Source: Atriophallophorus winterbourni
Lineage: Eukaryota; Platyhelminthes; Trematoda; Plagiorchiida; Microphallidae
DNA: 64,000 bases
Assembly: GCA_013407085.1 (NCBI GenBank)
Contig: JACCGJ010001714.1
Location: forward strand, 39,014 to 103,013
Direction: 5' to 3'
Program-made: the position numbers and the translations under genes
In this document: piece after piece, positions 10,001-18,768 of the stretch
How the letters are laid out: each line of letters starts with the position of its first letter
How positions within the stretch are numbered: the first letter of the stretch is position 1
Notes under the pieces: generated by a model
Told to the model about the DNA's origin: nothing
What the model saw: only the letters and a program-made list of their open reading frames with translations
Database searches by the model: none

Positions 10001-10501
10001 GTATTGTCTGTGACGTGAGTTACGCGTAGTCCACCCGTTTCTTATTTCGATAAATTCAAAACAACGATTGGGATATTCTACGGTACTGTAATTAACAACA
10101 ATTACAACAAAAATAACTATACAAACCTTAATTGTATAGGAACGTCACAGCAACAATGGAGCCAAATACTCCAGAATCAAATTCAATTCAAACAAAAGAC
10201 GACCTGATATAAAATAAGAAGAATCGATTTACCAAAATGTCGTCCAATTTTTGTGACAAGCAAAAATGACACTCAAAATAGCGTCCAAATTCAAGCAAAA
10301 TATTGAAGCCCAAAATGGCAACAAAATTCCGCAACAATGACCGACAATGGCAGAAACAATAAATTAAAACAAACATTTGACCGAAGTCGTGTAAAGAAAA
10401 GATTTACAATAACAGAAATGATTACAAAAAGAAAAGTTTTATATCAAAATACTGTAGGAAAATTAAACACAAGCAAAATCTATTTCACAAAATTCAGGTT
10501 T
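10001..10501. other. AT-rich stretch, nothing recognised
   Basis: The sequence is A-rich on the plus strand with many short AACAA and AAAAT runs. No convincing coding frame, repeat copy or RNA gene was seen. It lies just outside the LTR of the BEL element and may be flanking genomic DNA. Confidence 0.4.
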
Positions 10502-10743
10502 TGTAACTAGGTTCAAAATAAAAGAAATGTTAAAGGGAAAGGAAGAATTTCAAACTACTTTGAACCTTACACCTCCGACCAAATTCTTTCTAGGGCCTAA
10601 CTGTACAAACCCAGAATAGCAAATGACTTTATTTAGTGGCGAGTCACACACGCCACGTCGCATTGCCATCATTGGACACATGTGGCTTTTTATAGGGAAA
10701 TAGTTTGCCAGACTAAGACCCACCACGTCCTCCGGTTCTGCCA
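10502..10743 (-). repeat. Putative BEL/Pao 3' LTR (242 bp)
   Basis: Read on the minus strand the block starts TGGCAGAACC directly after the purine-rich run AAGGAAAGG and ends CTAGTTACA, giving TG...CA ends. It contains a TATA-like box (CCCTATAAAAAG) and, further on, ACTAAATAAAG as a polyadenylation signal, in the order expected for an LTR promoter and terminator. There is no second copy in the window for comparison. Confidence 0.55.
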
Positions 10744-10918
10744 CCTTTCCTTACATGAAGCTTATTCGTGCATTCCCAGCCGAACGAGCCTTGTGTATTT
10801 CATCCTCAAATAGCGACATCTTGCGCCATCTAAACAACTCTAATCTGCAAATTGAAATAAGTGTATCCGGTTTCCGAAACACAAATGACTCATCGGGTAC
10901 ACAACCGAACGTCTTGCG

Positions 10919-11920
10919 TCAATCATATGAATTGTCTCGCCGACCATCTGTCGCCCCCACTTCGGCTGATTCACTGTCATGTGAACCAGGCCTACTATTC
11001 ATTTTGGCTGATTTGGTGTCAGGTGAGCCAGGCTTAGTCTCAATCTGATCCGAATTAGTGTCGGGAAATTCAGTCACAATTTCCGACTGAGCTAATTTAG
11101 TGTCAGGTAACTCAGCTTCCTGATCACAAGCGACAACACAAAGGTCATTATCCTCAGACGTTTCACACGCAGGCCCCTGCAATATCCAACCCAGCAATGT
11201 CTTCGTTGCGAACGGACGGCCTCTTCCACCGAGCCGCTGTTCTAACGCCCAGTGTGCTTCAGGAACGTCACAACCAATCAGCACTGTCACCGGCTGATCA
11301 TGAACGCCAAATAATTTAACGCCCTTTAAATAATCATAACGTTCACGCAGAGCGCTAGTTGACGATTGGGACACATGCGGCAAGGTTTCTACGGTGTAAG
11401 CATTCGAAACCTGAATGACTTCTCCACCATCTGCAGAAAGAATATTTAAGTTCAGACGGGAGCAGTTCATTACCCGTTGATGGCCCAAAGTTGTAAGCGA
11501 CACCTGAGCAGGGCACTTCGGCATATTGTATTTTTTAACGAATTCACTAAGAATTAAGGTGGCATCTGAACCACCATCCAGGAGCGCTACTGCGTCAATA
11601 AGTCCGGACGACGTTTCGATCTTGACAGGCACGGATCCTAAACATACCCTGGCACTTAATGCCGCGTGACTGCAATTGATGTTTGCCGGCGGATTTCTTA
11701 CCGGTTGATCGTTATGCAGGAGCGTGTGGTGCCGACCGCCACAATTCTCTGCAGTGCATCGAGATCCACTCATACAATTGGCAGACCTATGGAACTGCCG
11801 AAGGCATAGGAAACAAGCCGATACCCGTTTGGCCAGATCCCAACGACTCTTTACGTCGAGATTCTTAAATTCGATGCACTGATGTAATTTGTGCGGTCCC
11901 TTGCAATTACAGCATTCCAA
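10919..11920 (-). pseudogene. BEL/Pao gag zinc fingers and protease
   Basis: The frame opens with clustered cysteine/histidine motifs (ECCNCKGPHKLHQC, then CFLCLRQFHRSANC, then CTAENCGGRHHTLLH), the gag end of BEL/Pao elements. About 115 residues in, VALLDGGSDATLI is the aspartic protease active site, with DGGS where Gypsy elements have DTGA. The block DVPEAHWALEQRLGGRGRP followed by LLGWILQGP is characteristic of BEL/Pao between protease and reverse transcriptase. The tail after that is an imperfect repeat of a short motif (PDTK/PDTN/HDSE with SA or SD). The frame is open upstream to the TA repeat. Confidence 0.8.
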
Positions 11921-11949
11921 GCTGTTTATGGATCTGCCAACAAGGGCAG

Positions 11950-11977
<28 letters not shown>
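11950..11977. repeat. (TA)n microsatellite
   Basis: Fourteen uninterrupted TA dinucleotides at the junction between the BEL remnant and LINE A. Confidence 0.95.
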
Positions 11978-11980
<3 letters not shown>

Positions 11981-12019
11981 TTGAGGAGCGTCCTTTTCAT
12001 CAAAAGGCCACGTTTACAA

Positions 12020-12890
12020 ATGCGAATGTTAAAGGCCTGTCTGCCCAAAACATCCCTGGTCCGCAAAAAGATACGAAGCCAAAGCCACCTGCTCACCCGA
12101 AGGATCAGCGAAAACCCTCAAGTTCAAAACCAAAAGTCATGGTGCAAAACACTCCCAAAGTGGACATAATAGGTATTTGATCTAAGGTAGTTGAAACGTC
12201 CAGCAACCAGCGAAAGCGCCAAACACACAGAGTACATTCAGTCCATGTACTAAGCGTGATTTGCACCAACGTAAACGAAACGAGTGCCACCTTAATAGTG
12301 GCAGGCTAAAGCACGATAAAGAAGAATGCAAAAGGTTGTGCATCAACATGGACTTGGAGATAGTTAAACCACTATCATTGATACGACTAAGTCGTAAACC
12401 TACTTCTTTAAATCTGGACCAGCCAAGATTGCTTAGAATCACTGTTCACTCTGAAAGGGATCTTGATAACATCTTACTATCAGCTTCTCTACTGCATAAG
12501 GAGCGTTTAGAGACCACTGCAAGGATCTTTTCTGATGTGCCCTGGTGCGAAATGGCCCGAAAGGACCAGAAACAAAACCAAACGAAACAGTATAATCCTT
12601 TTGGGAGTTCCAGAAGCTGATGAAGCAACTGATAAAGCGGTGCAGCGCAAACACGATCAGTTACAATGGAGATTCGTCAGTGATATACTTGGTTTGCATG
12701 ATGTAACTGTGACGGACACGTACCGCATCCCCAAATCTACGAATTATAAGGTCATCGGTCTTGAGCCCCTTAAAATAACGTTCTTGCGTAATGATATGTT
12801 GAACACGGTCAAAACTCGTTGGGAAAATGGCCGCAGAATAATCCCGCGAGAAATTAGACTAGGTGCGTCGAAACACCATATTGGATAGAT
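12020..12890 (+). pseudogene. LINE A ORF1, C-terminal half
   Basis: Several frames must be joined to read it. The first piece, around 12045-12330, matches a minus-strand copy at 38715-39146 (shared SKPKV, NQR and QTLC/QTHR blocks). A later piece (12535-12888) reads NSIILLGVPEADEATD and DTYRIPKSTNYKVIGLEPLKI, typical of the nucleic-acid-binding C-terminal part of CR1 ORF1 proteins, ending before the endonuclease frame. Frameshifts and stops are frequent. Confidence 0.6.
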
Positions 12891-13122
12891 GCACCACTAA
12901 GTTCAATAGAAACACTACCAAGTCAATCAGTTGTTGACGTCTCAGAAACAATTTCAGCCGATACGATAGATCACTGTGTTTCAACAGTACAACTTCAAAA
13001 CGATCAAGCATTCCTGCAAGCAAAAAACCTTCAGTTGCCGACTCTGGAGGAGTCGGCTTAACATATATTCTGCACTCCACTAGCCTTCTTCCCCACACCC
13101 CATCCTTGTTGATAAAAAAACT

Positions 13123-13444
13123 ATGAAATGCATCTACACCAACGCACAATGTCTCAGAAACAAAATCGGTGAACTGCGTGCAGTTTTTCTGACATTTTCA
13201 CCAGACATCATCGCCGTAACGGAAACGTGGCTGCAGATTCAGCAAACAAATAGTGAACTAGAATTACCAGGAATGTCACTTATTCGTCATGACCGTGAAA
13301 CCAGAGGAGAAGTAGCTTTGTATTATACCCAAAACCTTCTGTGCCGTGAGATTACGGATCCAGACATCGTGTTACTGGATACACTCTGGTGCTCAATCCG
13401 ACTAGCTAACGGCGAAGACTGTGTTTTGGAAGTAGCATATCGCC
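13123..13444 (+). pseudogene. LINE A ORF2 endonuclease, N-terminal part
   Basis: The frame begins MKCIYTNAQCLRNKIGEL, the canonical start of a CR1-like endonuclease, with the asparagine block. It continues PDIIAVTETWLQ (catalytic glutamate) and RGEVALYYTQN. It is cut at 13444 by the CGCC target duplication and the LTR of K1; the last codons read beyond this point come from the LTR. Confidence 0.85.
13441..13444. other. Target-site duplication CGCC, left copy of K1
   Basis: CGCC immediately precedes the left LTR; the same four bases follow the right LTR at 16679-16682. Removing the element plus one copy restores the endonuclease reading (AYR-PPS) across the site, which confirms the boundaries. 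Confidence 0.9.
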
Positions 13445-13625
13445 TGTAGTAGACCAGATTACTACAATAATGTCCCTAAGAACGTTAGAGAAAAGGCGCA
13501 GGAGATGAAAGGTTTATCGCGGTAGTCAAAACGTATACAGAGCGTTTACGATGCACGCACGAACGAACGGAAGTTAATTATTGTCAAGGTCAATATTTTG
13601 ATAAGGAAAAACAAGCGGTGTTACA
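13445..13625 (-). repeat. K1 3' LTR (181 bp)
   Basis: Starts TGTAGTAGACC and ends GGTGTTACA. It aligns end to end with 16498-16678 with single-base differences only. Confidence 0.92.
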
Positions 13626-14299
13626 TAGCCCCCCTTCCAAGAAGTCTGGTCAGCGAGGACTTCTGATCTGGAGTTGCCAGTAGCGTGGCGCATGCGGGTG
13701 TCAGGTTACCCCGGGTAGGAACGTAGTCTCTCAGCAACCAGTCACATAGAAGTCAGCCAGAGCGCTCAGTCTGCGTGGGTCTATTTTCGGTGGTTCGAGA
13801 GTAGGATGTACGGTGAACCGACCAGGACTAAGCCAAGTAGCGTCTCACATGTGAGTGAACGTACTGCCGAGCCGCCTCACATGGAGTTAACAGCTGCTAG
13901 CGGGATTTTCCCGTTCGGCGTGGTCTTACTATAAACCCAATTTGAGCAGAAACAGGCTTGACAACAAGAACCAGAAGCTTCGAAAACACAGTCCCTGCTC
14001 AGAATTTTCTGTGTCCCGAAGGATGATAAACGGCCGCGCCAGGAGAATCGGTTGGCGCGTCAATCTGGGCTGGTAAGGACCTTGTGTGACATGACAGGCG
14101 TGTTGGAACAATTGTGCTCTTGTTGGTGGTTAGAGCTACAGGGTGAGTTGGAGGCAAGCGTAGGTGGACCAGGAAGGGTGCGCGATCAGGTAGCATCAGC
14201 GGAGGGCGTGCGTACATGAGGGAAGAAAGAAAAAGAAAAATCCCTGGTGCATGGGTTTAGGGCCACGACCGAGTGTAGGCCAAAAGATATGAAAGTATT
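13626..14299 (-). other. K1 3' non-coding region
   Basis: Between the 3' LTR and the second integrase tail, this stretch has no sustained frame. It is similar to 46438-46900 in K2 (shared CCTTCCAAGAAGTCTGGTCAG and TCTCTCAGCAACCAGT), so it is a normal part of the family rather than an insertion. Confidence 0.6.
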
Positions 14300-14540
14300 A
14301 ACTATTTACAACAAAATCAGCGAATCGAACGGGTTGCCGTTTGGCACGTTTAGTTCCTGTAGTGGCCGACTCTAAGTTATCTGTGGGTACAGGAGGGGTA
14401 ATGACCAGTGGTGCCGGGATTGGCGTTGGGTCATTTGGGATAACTTCCTCGTCCATGAAAACCTGTTTGACTCTGTCGATTGAGACAGTGTCATGCTTGC
14501 CGACACGGTCAATGGCGACCGTCTTCTGAGATCTCCCGTG
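14300..14540 (-). pseudogene. K1 integrase C-terminal domain, copy 2
   Basis: On the minus strand a second, more decayed version of the same tail is readable: a VAIDRVGKHDTVSIDRVK-like block, a proline-rich stretch and a basic AKRQPVRF block. Its position 340 bases downstream of copy 1, with the intervening GC-rich block also duplicated, indicates a segmental duplication inside the 3' part of K1. Confidence 0.65.
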
Positions 14541-14780
14541 TTGATCGGCGTGTGCTGATGGTAGGGGCTACCGGGAGGATGGCGACAGGCGTCAGCGATC
14601 CAGGGGTGGCGCGTGCCACGTTTTCCACAGCGGGAGGTACATGCGTACCGAGGGGATACACAGGAGGATGCGTGTATTCCAGGTTACCGGATAGGATGGT
14701 GACAAGCGTCGGTGATCCGGGGGTGGCGCGAGCCACGATTTCCACAGCATGTGTACCTGAGAAGTAAAAAGAAAAAACTC
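14541..14780 (-). repeat. GC-rich tandem repeat in the K1 3' region
   Basis: Two units of roughly 100-120 bases, each with TACCGG(G/A)(A/T)AGGATGG and then GGGGTGGCGCG(T/A)GCCACG, lie in tandem. The same pair occurs in K2 at about 46915-47090, so the duplication was already in the parental family. Confidence 0.7.
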
Positions 14781-14880
14781 TTTGGTGCATGGCTTTATGG
14801 CCACGACAGAGTTATAGTGATGAGGTACGTAAAGCATGCACGGGCATATACCAAGTGATAACACTTGAAAAATGTGCTAC

Positions 14881-15195
14881 CTAGTCGGCGAACCTTACCG
14901 GTTGCCGTTTCGCTCGCCTAGCTGTTGTGGTGGCAGGCGTTGAGATAGTCGAGATTAAAGTACGGGTTATCACCGGTGGTGTTGGGTTTGGGTCTGGCGG
15001 ATTAGCTAAGTCAACTGCATTGTCCATGAACGCTGGTTTGACTCTGTCAATTGAGACCGTGTCGTGTCGACCGGCGCGGTCAATCACAATTGATTTTTGG
15101 GACCGCCGAATAATCTTAAATGGTCCATCGGAAGGAGGGTGAAGAGGTTGCTTCACCATGTCGTTTCGGAGAAAGACATACTGGCAATGTGCCAA
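14881..15195 (-). pseudogene. K1 integrase C-terminal domain, copy 1
   Basis: Reads FLRNDMVKQPLHPPSDGPF and RHDTVSIDRVKPAFMD, the GPF/Y tail of CsRn1-like integrases, and ends in a basic ARRAKRQPVRFAD block. It joins the preceding integrase piece only after a frame change, and the catalytic core between them is mostly missing. Confidence 0.75.
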
Positions 15196-16309
15196 CTCTT
15201 TCGGCCCGTCGCAAGCGCGTCACGTTATCTCCATAGGCAAATGGTGATTGCCTAGCAGGGGAGACATATGTATAGCAACTTGAAGGTGGTAACGGGCCAA
15301 CGAGGTCTACGTGCCTGTGCGAGAAACGCTTATCCGGTTCGACGAAAGCTCTTAATGGGCTTTTTGTGTGCCGGTGGATTTTCGAGGGTTGACAATTACC
15401 GCGCGCTTTAGCGCTTGTGCGAACGACTTTACTGGATTTTGGTCCGTCACATAGACCCGTGGATTTATCCTTGATGTGGAACAGACGACGTAATTTCTTC
15501 GGGCCGACGACAGTAGTCGTCGTTACCTGTCGGCCCGATGTGCGATGGACGCAAGGTTTGATGCAACGCCGCGCATCGTCGCCGTATTTCAGATGTATCC
15601 AGCAAACGGGTGACCGAGTGTGACTACTCGAGTGTCGGCGGGATGGGGTGCGAGATAGTGACTTATTGTTGAGTGCGAGGTTTTGAACCTCATTGCGTAA
15701 AGGCGCAACCTCAGCCAGCAGATCCGCATTGCTGACTTCCGTTGGAGTACCCTGTGTGCGTGATAGTCCTGCGGTTACTGTGGAAACATGGGCATCTGGA
15801 TAGGGACGGATACATTCAGCGATGTGGTCCGCCATTTCCGAAAGCTCAGATACCGGAGTGCTTTTCGCAGCAACCAAGATGGGTTGCACGCACTGAGGTA
15901 AACGCTGGAGCCACAGTTCCTTTAATATGGACTCGTCCATGTGCGGTGACTCGAGCAGGTGGCACATCTCCATTAGTATGGTAGATCGCTTTTTGTTGGC
16001 AATTTCTAAGTTGCCAAACAGCTGCTGTAGCCTAGATCGTTCAGACGGAACCGTGCGAGAAATCACGGCTTGTTTGACGATACGGTAGCGGTCACCTATG
16101 GGTGCAGTCAGGACTGCGTCGCGTACCTGTAATAACACATCCGCGGGGAGTTTCTGCGTTAAATGTGAAAACATAACGTAGTCATCAATGATATTTTTAG
16201 AACTAAATTAAGTTTCTAAAAAATGAAACCAATACTCAGGGTCCTGTGAAATAAAGCTGGGTATTGTGATGACCGTCGAAACCAAAATAACGCGTTTAGA
16301 ATCACTCAT
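15116..16309 (-). pseudogene. K1 gag fused by deletion to integrase
   Basis: The gag start is best placed at the ATG at 16309 (MSDSKRV, then QDPEYWFHFLE). One in-frame TAA near 16205 precedes a long open stretch (MFSHLTQKLPADVLLQVRDA). The gag cysteine motif is CWIHLKYGDDARRCIKPC, the CsRn1-type variant. After DKSTGLCDGPKS the frame passes without a stop into integrase: a CQPSKIHRHTKSP block and RHVDLVGPLPPS with the first catalytic aspartate. Protease, reverse transcriptase and RNase H have thus been removed by one in-frame deletion. The product would have gag attached to a fragment of integrase. Confidence 0.8.
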
Positions 16310-16435
16310 GATAAACAGGAGTAATTGATGCAAATAAAATGCACGATTGAACGAGGTAAAAAAATTTACCTGAAAACTCCGATGTGAAGCGGAAAAATTT
16401 TGACGTACCGGAAAAGATATAGGAATAATGCATGT

Positions 16436-16497
16436 ATGTCGGGCTCACCAATTGTAGTAGACGAAGGATTCGTGCATTACGTCGGGCTCACCAACTT
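16436..16497 (-). promoter_or_regulatory. K1 primer-binding site, duplicated
   Basis: The plus strand next to the 5' LTR reads ACGTCGGGCTCACCA, which looks like the 3' end of a tRNA including CCA, so the element RNA carries its complement as a primer site. CsRn1 and Kabuki are known to use a tRNA-Trp primer and this sequence fits that idea, but the tRNA identity is inference. The motif occurs twice, about 41 bases apart, and the copy farther from the LTR is also followed by TGTAGTAGAC, the LTR start, so a short piece of LTR plus primer site is duplicated. Confidence 0.6.
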
Positions 16498-16678
16498 TGT
16501 AGTGGACCAGATTACTACAATAATGTCCCCAAGAACGTTGGAGAAAAGGCACAGGAGATGAAAGGTTTATCGCGGTAGCCAAAACGTGTACAGAGCGTTT
16601 ACGATGCACGCGCGAACGAACGGAAGTTAATTATTGTCAAGGTCAATATTTTGATAAGGAAAAACAAGCGGTGTTACA
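16498..16678 (-). repeat. K1 5' LTR (181 bp)
   Basis: Starts TGTAGTGGACC and ends GGTGTTACA. It is the upstream LTR for the minus-strand coding direction and lies next to the primer-site sequence. Confidence 0.92.
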
Positions 16679-17562
16679 CGCCCACCGTCTGCACAGGAAA
16701 CTTACAATCTGGCCCTACTGGATAAAATTCGCATGATTACTTCCAGATACACTTGTGGATTTTGATTATGGGTGACTTCAATTTACCGAATCTGCAGAGC
16801 AGTACCATTTATCCAGAACACTCCCTGGAGCGCGCATTCAGTGAGTTATTTGACGATATTCCTCTTTATAACCACATTACATGTAATACCCGATACCGCG
16901 GAAACGATTTACCCTCACTCTTAGATCTCGTTCTGACAAGCAATGAACATGACATTGATAACGTTGCTTACGAAAGTCCACTGGGACTAAGTGATCACGT
17001 CGTCATCCAGTTTGACTATCTGTTTGAAGCTGTAAGAACAAATGATGCCCGTAAAAGAGTTAGGCGGATCAACACTATGGCGTTGAGTGATGCTCTGAAA
17101 AACACGTTTAACTGCCAACCGGAAACCAGCAACGTACATGAGTTTTGGATATGGCTAATATCTAATCTCAAAAGTTCAATCGATGTGAGTTTCGAATTTG
17201 TCCTCAGGAACTCAAGAAAAAACTTCGAATTTAAATCAAGAAACCGAACTCATAAGTGGTTAACGGTACGAAACATTGCTTGGCGACACCATCGACAAAA
17301 CCCATCATCCGAGACCTGGGAAACATTGCGTTTACTGCGGAACAAAGTAAACAAATTTGTCATCCAAGACAAGTTGTGCTTCCAAGAAGTGATATCAAGC
17401 ATGATGGAGCGAAACCCCAAAATACCTTATCGTATGGTTAACGATGAGGCTAAGGTGAAACCTGGAGTAGCGTCCGTGAACACATCAGCTGGACCAACAA
17501 CAACTGCAGCAGAAACTGCTGATGCTTTAGCCACGTTATTTCATCGGTATTCAACCCGATAG
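16679..17562 (+). pseudogene. LINE A ORF2 endonuclease C-terminal part and linker
   Basis: Continues the interrupted domain: IMGDFNLPN (catalytic aspartate/asparagine block), SLLDLVLTSNEHD and PLGLSDHVVIQFDY with the conserved SDH. The rest is the linker before reverse transcriptase, including THKWLTVRNIAWRHH and RMVNDEAKVKPGVA. It ends at a stop where reverse transcriptase should begin. Confidence 0.85.
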
Positions 17563-18100
17563 AACATGCAATAAACAGCCCAAATCCAACACTTTCAAAC
17601 ACGGTTGCCCTAAGTGAAATAAGTGTCACTGAGAAACGCGTCCTCTAAGGTTTATTTAATCTTAAAACCGGAAAGTCTCCTGGGGCCGACGGAATAACCC
17701 CGAAAATACTGAAGCAATTTGCGAGATTGCTATACAAACCACTCACTTATTCATTCGAGAAAACACTGGCAAGCGGAGTGATTCCTACAGATTGGAAACG
17801 AGGAATAATTTCTCCAATTTACAACTTGGAAATCGCTCCGATGTTTCCAAATCGGACTAACCAGGTACGTGTATATGGTGCATTATCCAAACGAATTACA
17901 GCAACTAGCGGAGTTCTTCAAGGCTCAGTCCTTGGTCCGATCCTCTTTCTGGTTTATGGCGATGAAATACCGTAAATTGTTCGATGTAACATTTCGTTAT
18001 TTGCGGACGACATTAAGATTTGGCGCAGCATTCGTAGTCCAGAAGACTGTCTGCTATTACAAAAGGATCAACATCACTTCAAACTAACAGTGCCTTTAAA
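17563..18100 (+). pseudogene. LINE A reverse transcriptase, deleted
   Basis: Fragments in shifting frames: KSPGADGIT, then VIPTDWKRGIISPIY, then directly GVLQGSVLGPILFLVY, and LFADDIKIW read in another frame. The segment with motif A (the YLDFSKAFD block) is missing between PIY and the LQGS motif, so the domain lost its first catalytic aspartate by deletion. Confidence 0.75.
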
Positions 18101-18768
18101 AAAGCAACACATGTTCTAAATCTACTCGAACGTGTATTTGGGAAATTTACGCCCAAGATATTCCCAAGGATTATGAATACATACTTGAGACCAGTCATGG
18201 AATAAGGTGTGCAGTCATGGTCTCCGTGGCTCAAGAGGGATGTGGAACTTATGCAGCGAATCTATCACCGCTCAACAAAACTAGTTCTCAGCATCCGAAA
18301 CAAACCATATAAATAAAGTATAGCTCAACTGAATCTGTTCGATTTTCCCTATCGACGAATCAGAGGAGACCTCATCTTACTTTACAAAACATTCCATACC
18401 CCGAACCATCCCTTACAGGATTTATTCACGCGAAGGGATACGAGGAATTATCGGACCCATGAATATGTGTTGGTCGTACCCCATTCCCGCCTGAACTGTA
18501 GAAGGTATTTTTACTCTCTCCGTGTCTGTTTTACTTGGAACAGTTTACCTTCAACCGTTGCTCACGCCACTAGCTTGCATGACTTTAAAACGAAATTAGA
18601 CGAATTTTTATTGAATTATTCGTTTCCAGAACACTTACATACTGTTTAATCTATGTTCTTATATTGTTTATACACTTTAATTTCAATTTTTACCATCCTG
18701 TGGTTGTTGTTAAGCTTATTGCTTTTTAGACCATTAAAAACCTCGAATTACCTTGAATTACAAACGAA
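18101..18768 (+). pseudogene. LINE A C-terminal domain and 3' end
   Basis: Reads LERVFGKFTPKIFPRIMNTY, then WSPWLKRDVELMQRIYHRST, then VVPHSRLNCRRYFYSLRV and a stop at 18649. These are the conserved blocks after the CR1 reverse transcriptase. The 3' untranslated part carries the family end TTTTTAGACCATTAAAA and a short terminal repeat. Confidence 0.8.

Larger units (their letters stand above)
10502..11950 (-). mobile_element. BEL/Pao LTR retrotransposon, internally deleted and 5'-truncated
   Basis: On the minus strand the order is gag zinc-finger region, protease, a short remainder, a purine-rich run and an LTR-like block. Reverse transcriptase, RNase H and integrase are missing between 10919 and about 10755, so most of pol has been deleted. 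The 5' side ends at a TA microsatellite near 11950. Only the 3' LTR is present, so no target duplication can be checked. Confidence 0.7.
13445..16678 (-). mobile_element. K1, CsRn1-like Gypsy element, deleted, with two LTRs
   Basis: Two 181-bp LTRs in direct orientation (start TGTAGT, end GTTACA) bound the element, with a 4-bp duplication CGCC on both sides. Between them, on the minus strand, are a tRNA-type primer site, gag, a fusion of gag to the middle of integrase, and duplicated integrase C termini. Protease, reverse transcriptase and RNase H are gone. It sits inside the endonuclease of LINE A and is therefore younger than that copy. By eye the LTRs differ at about seven positions. Confidence 0.9.
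11978..18768 (+). mobile_element. LINE A, CR1-type, split by K1
   Basis: Plus-strand ORF1 end, endonuclease, reverse transcriptase and C-terminal domain are all recognisable, making this the most complete CR1 copy in length. K1 (13445-16678) interrupts the endonuclease: the left part ends VLEVAYR and the right part continues PPSAQETYNLALLDK. The reverse transcriptase has lost the segment with motif A. The 3' end reads GCTTTTTAGACCATTAAAA and then a short GAATTAC repeat, the same 3' signature as LINE E copies. Confidence 0.85.

Noticed and set aside
8968..10029. Long open frames across the N run
   Set aside because: They consist of unknown bases and have no meaning.
14480..14864. Several overlapping open frames on both strands in the K1 3' region
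   Set aside because: They are a consequence of the GC-rich tandem repeat; none carries a protein motif other than the integrase tail.
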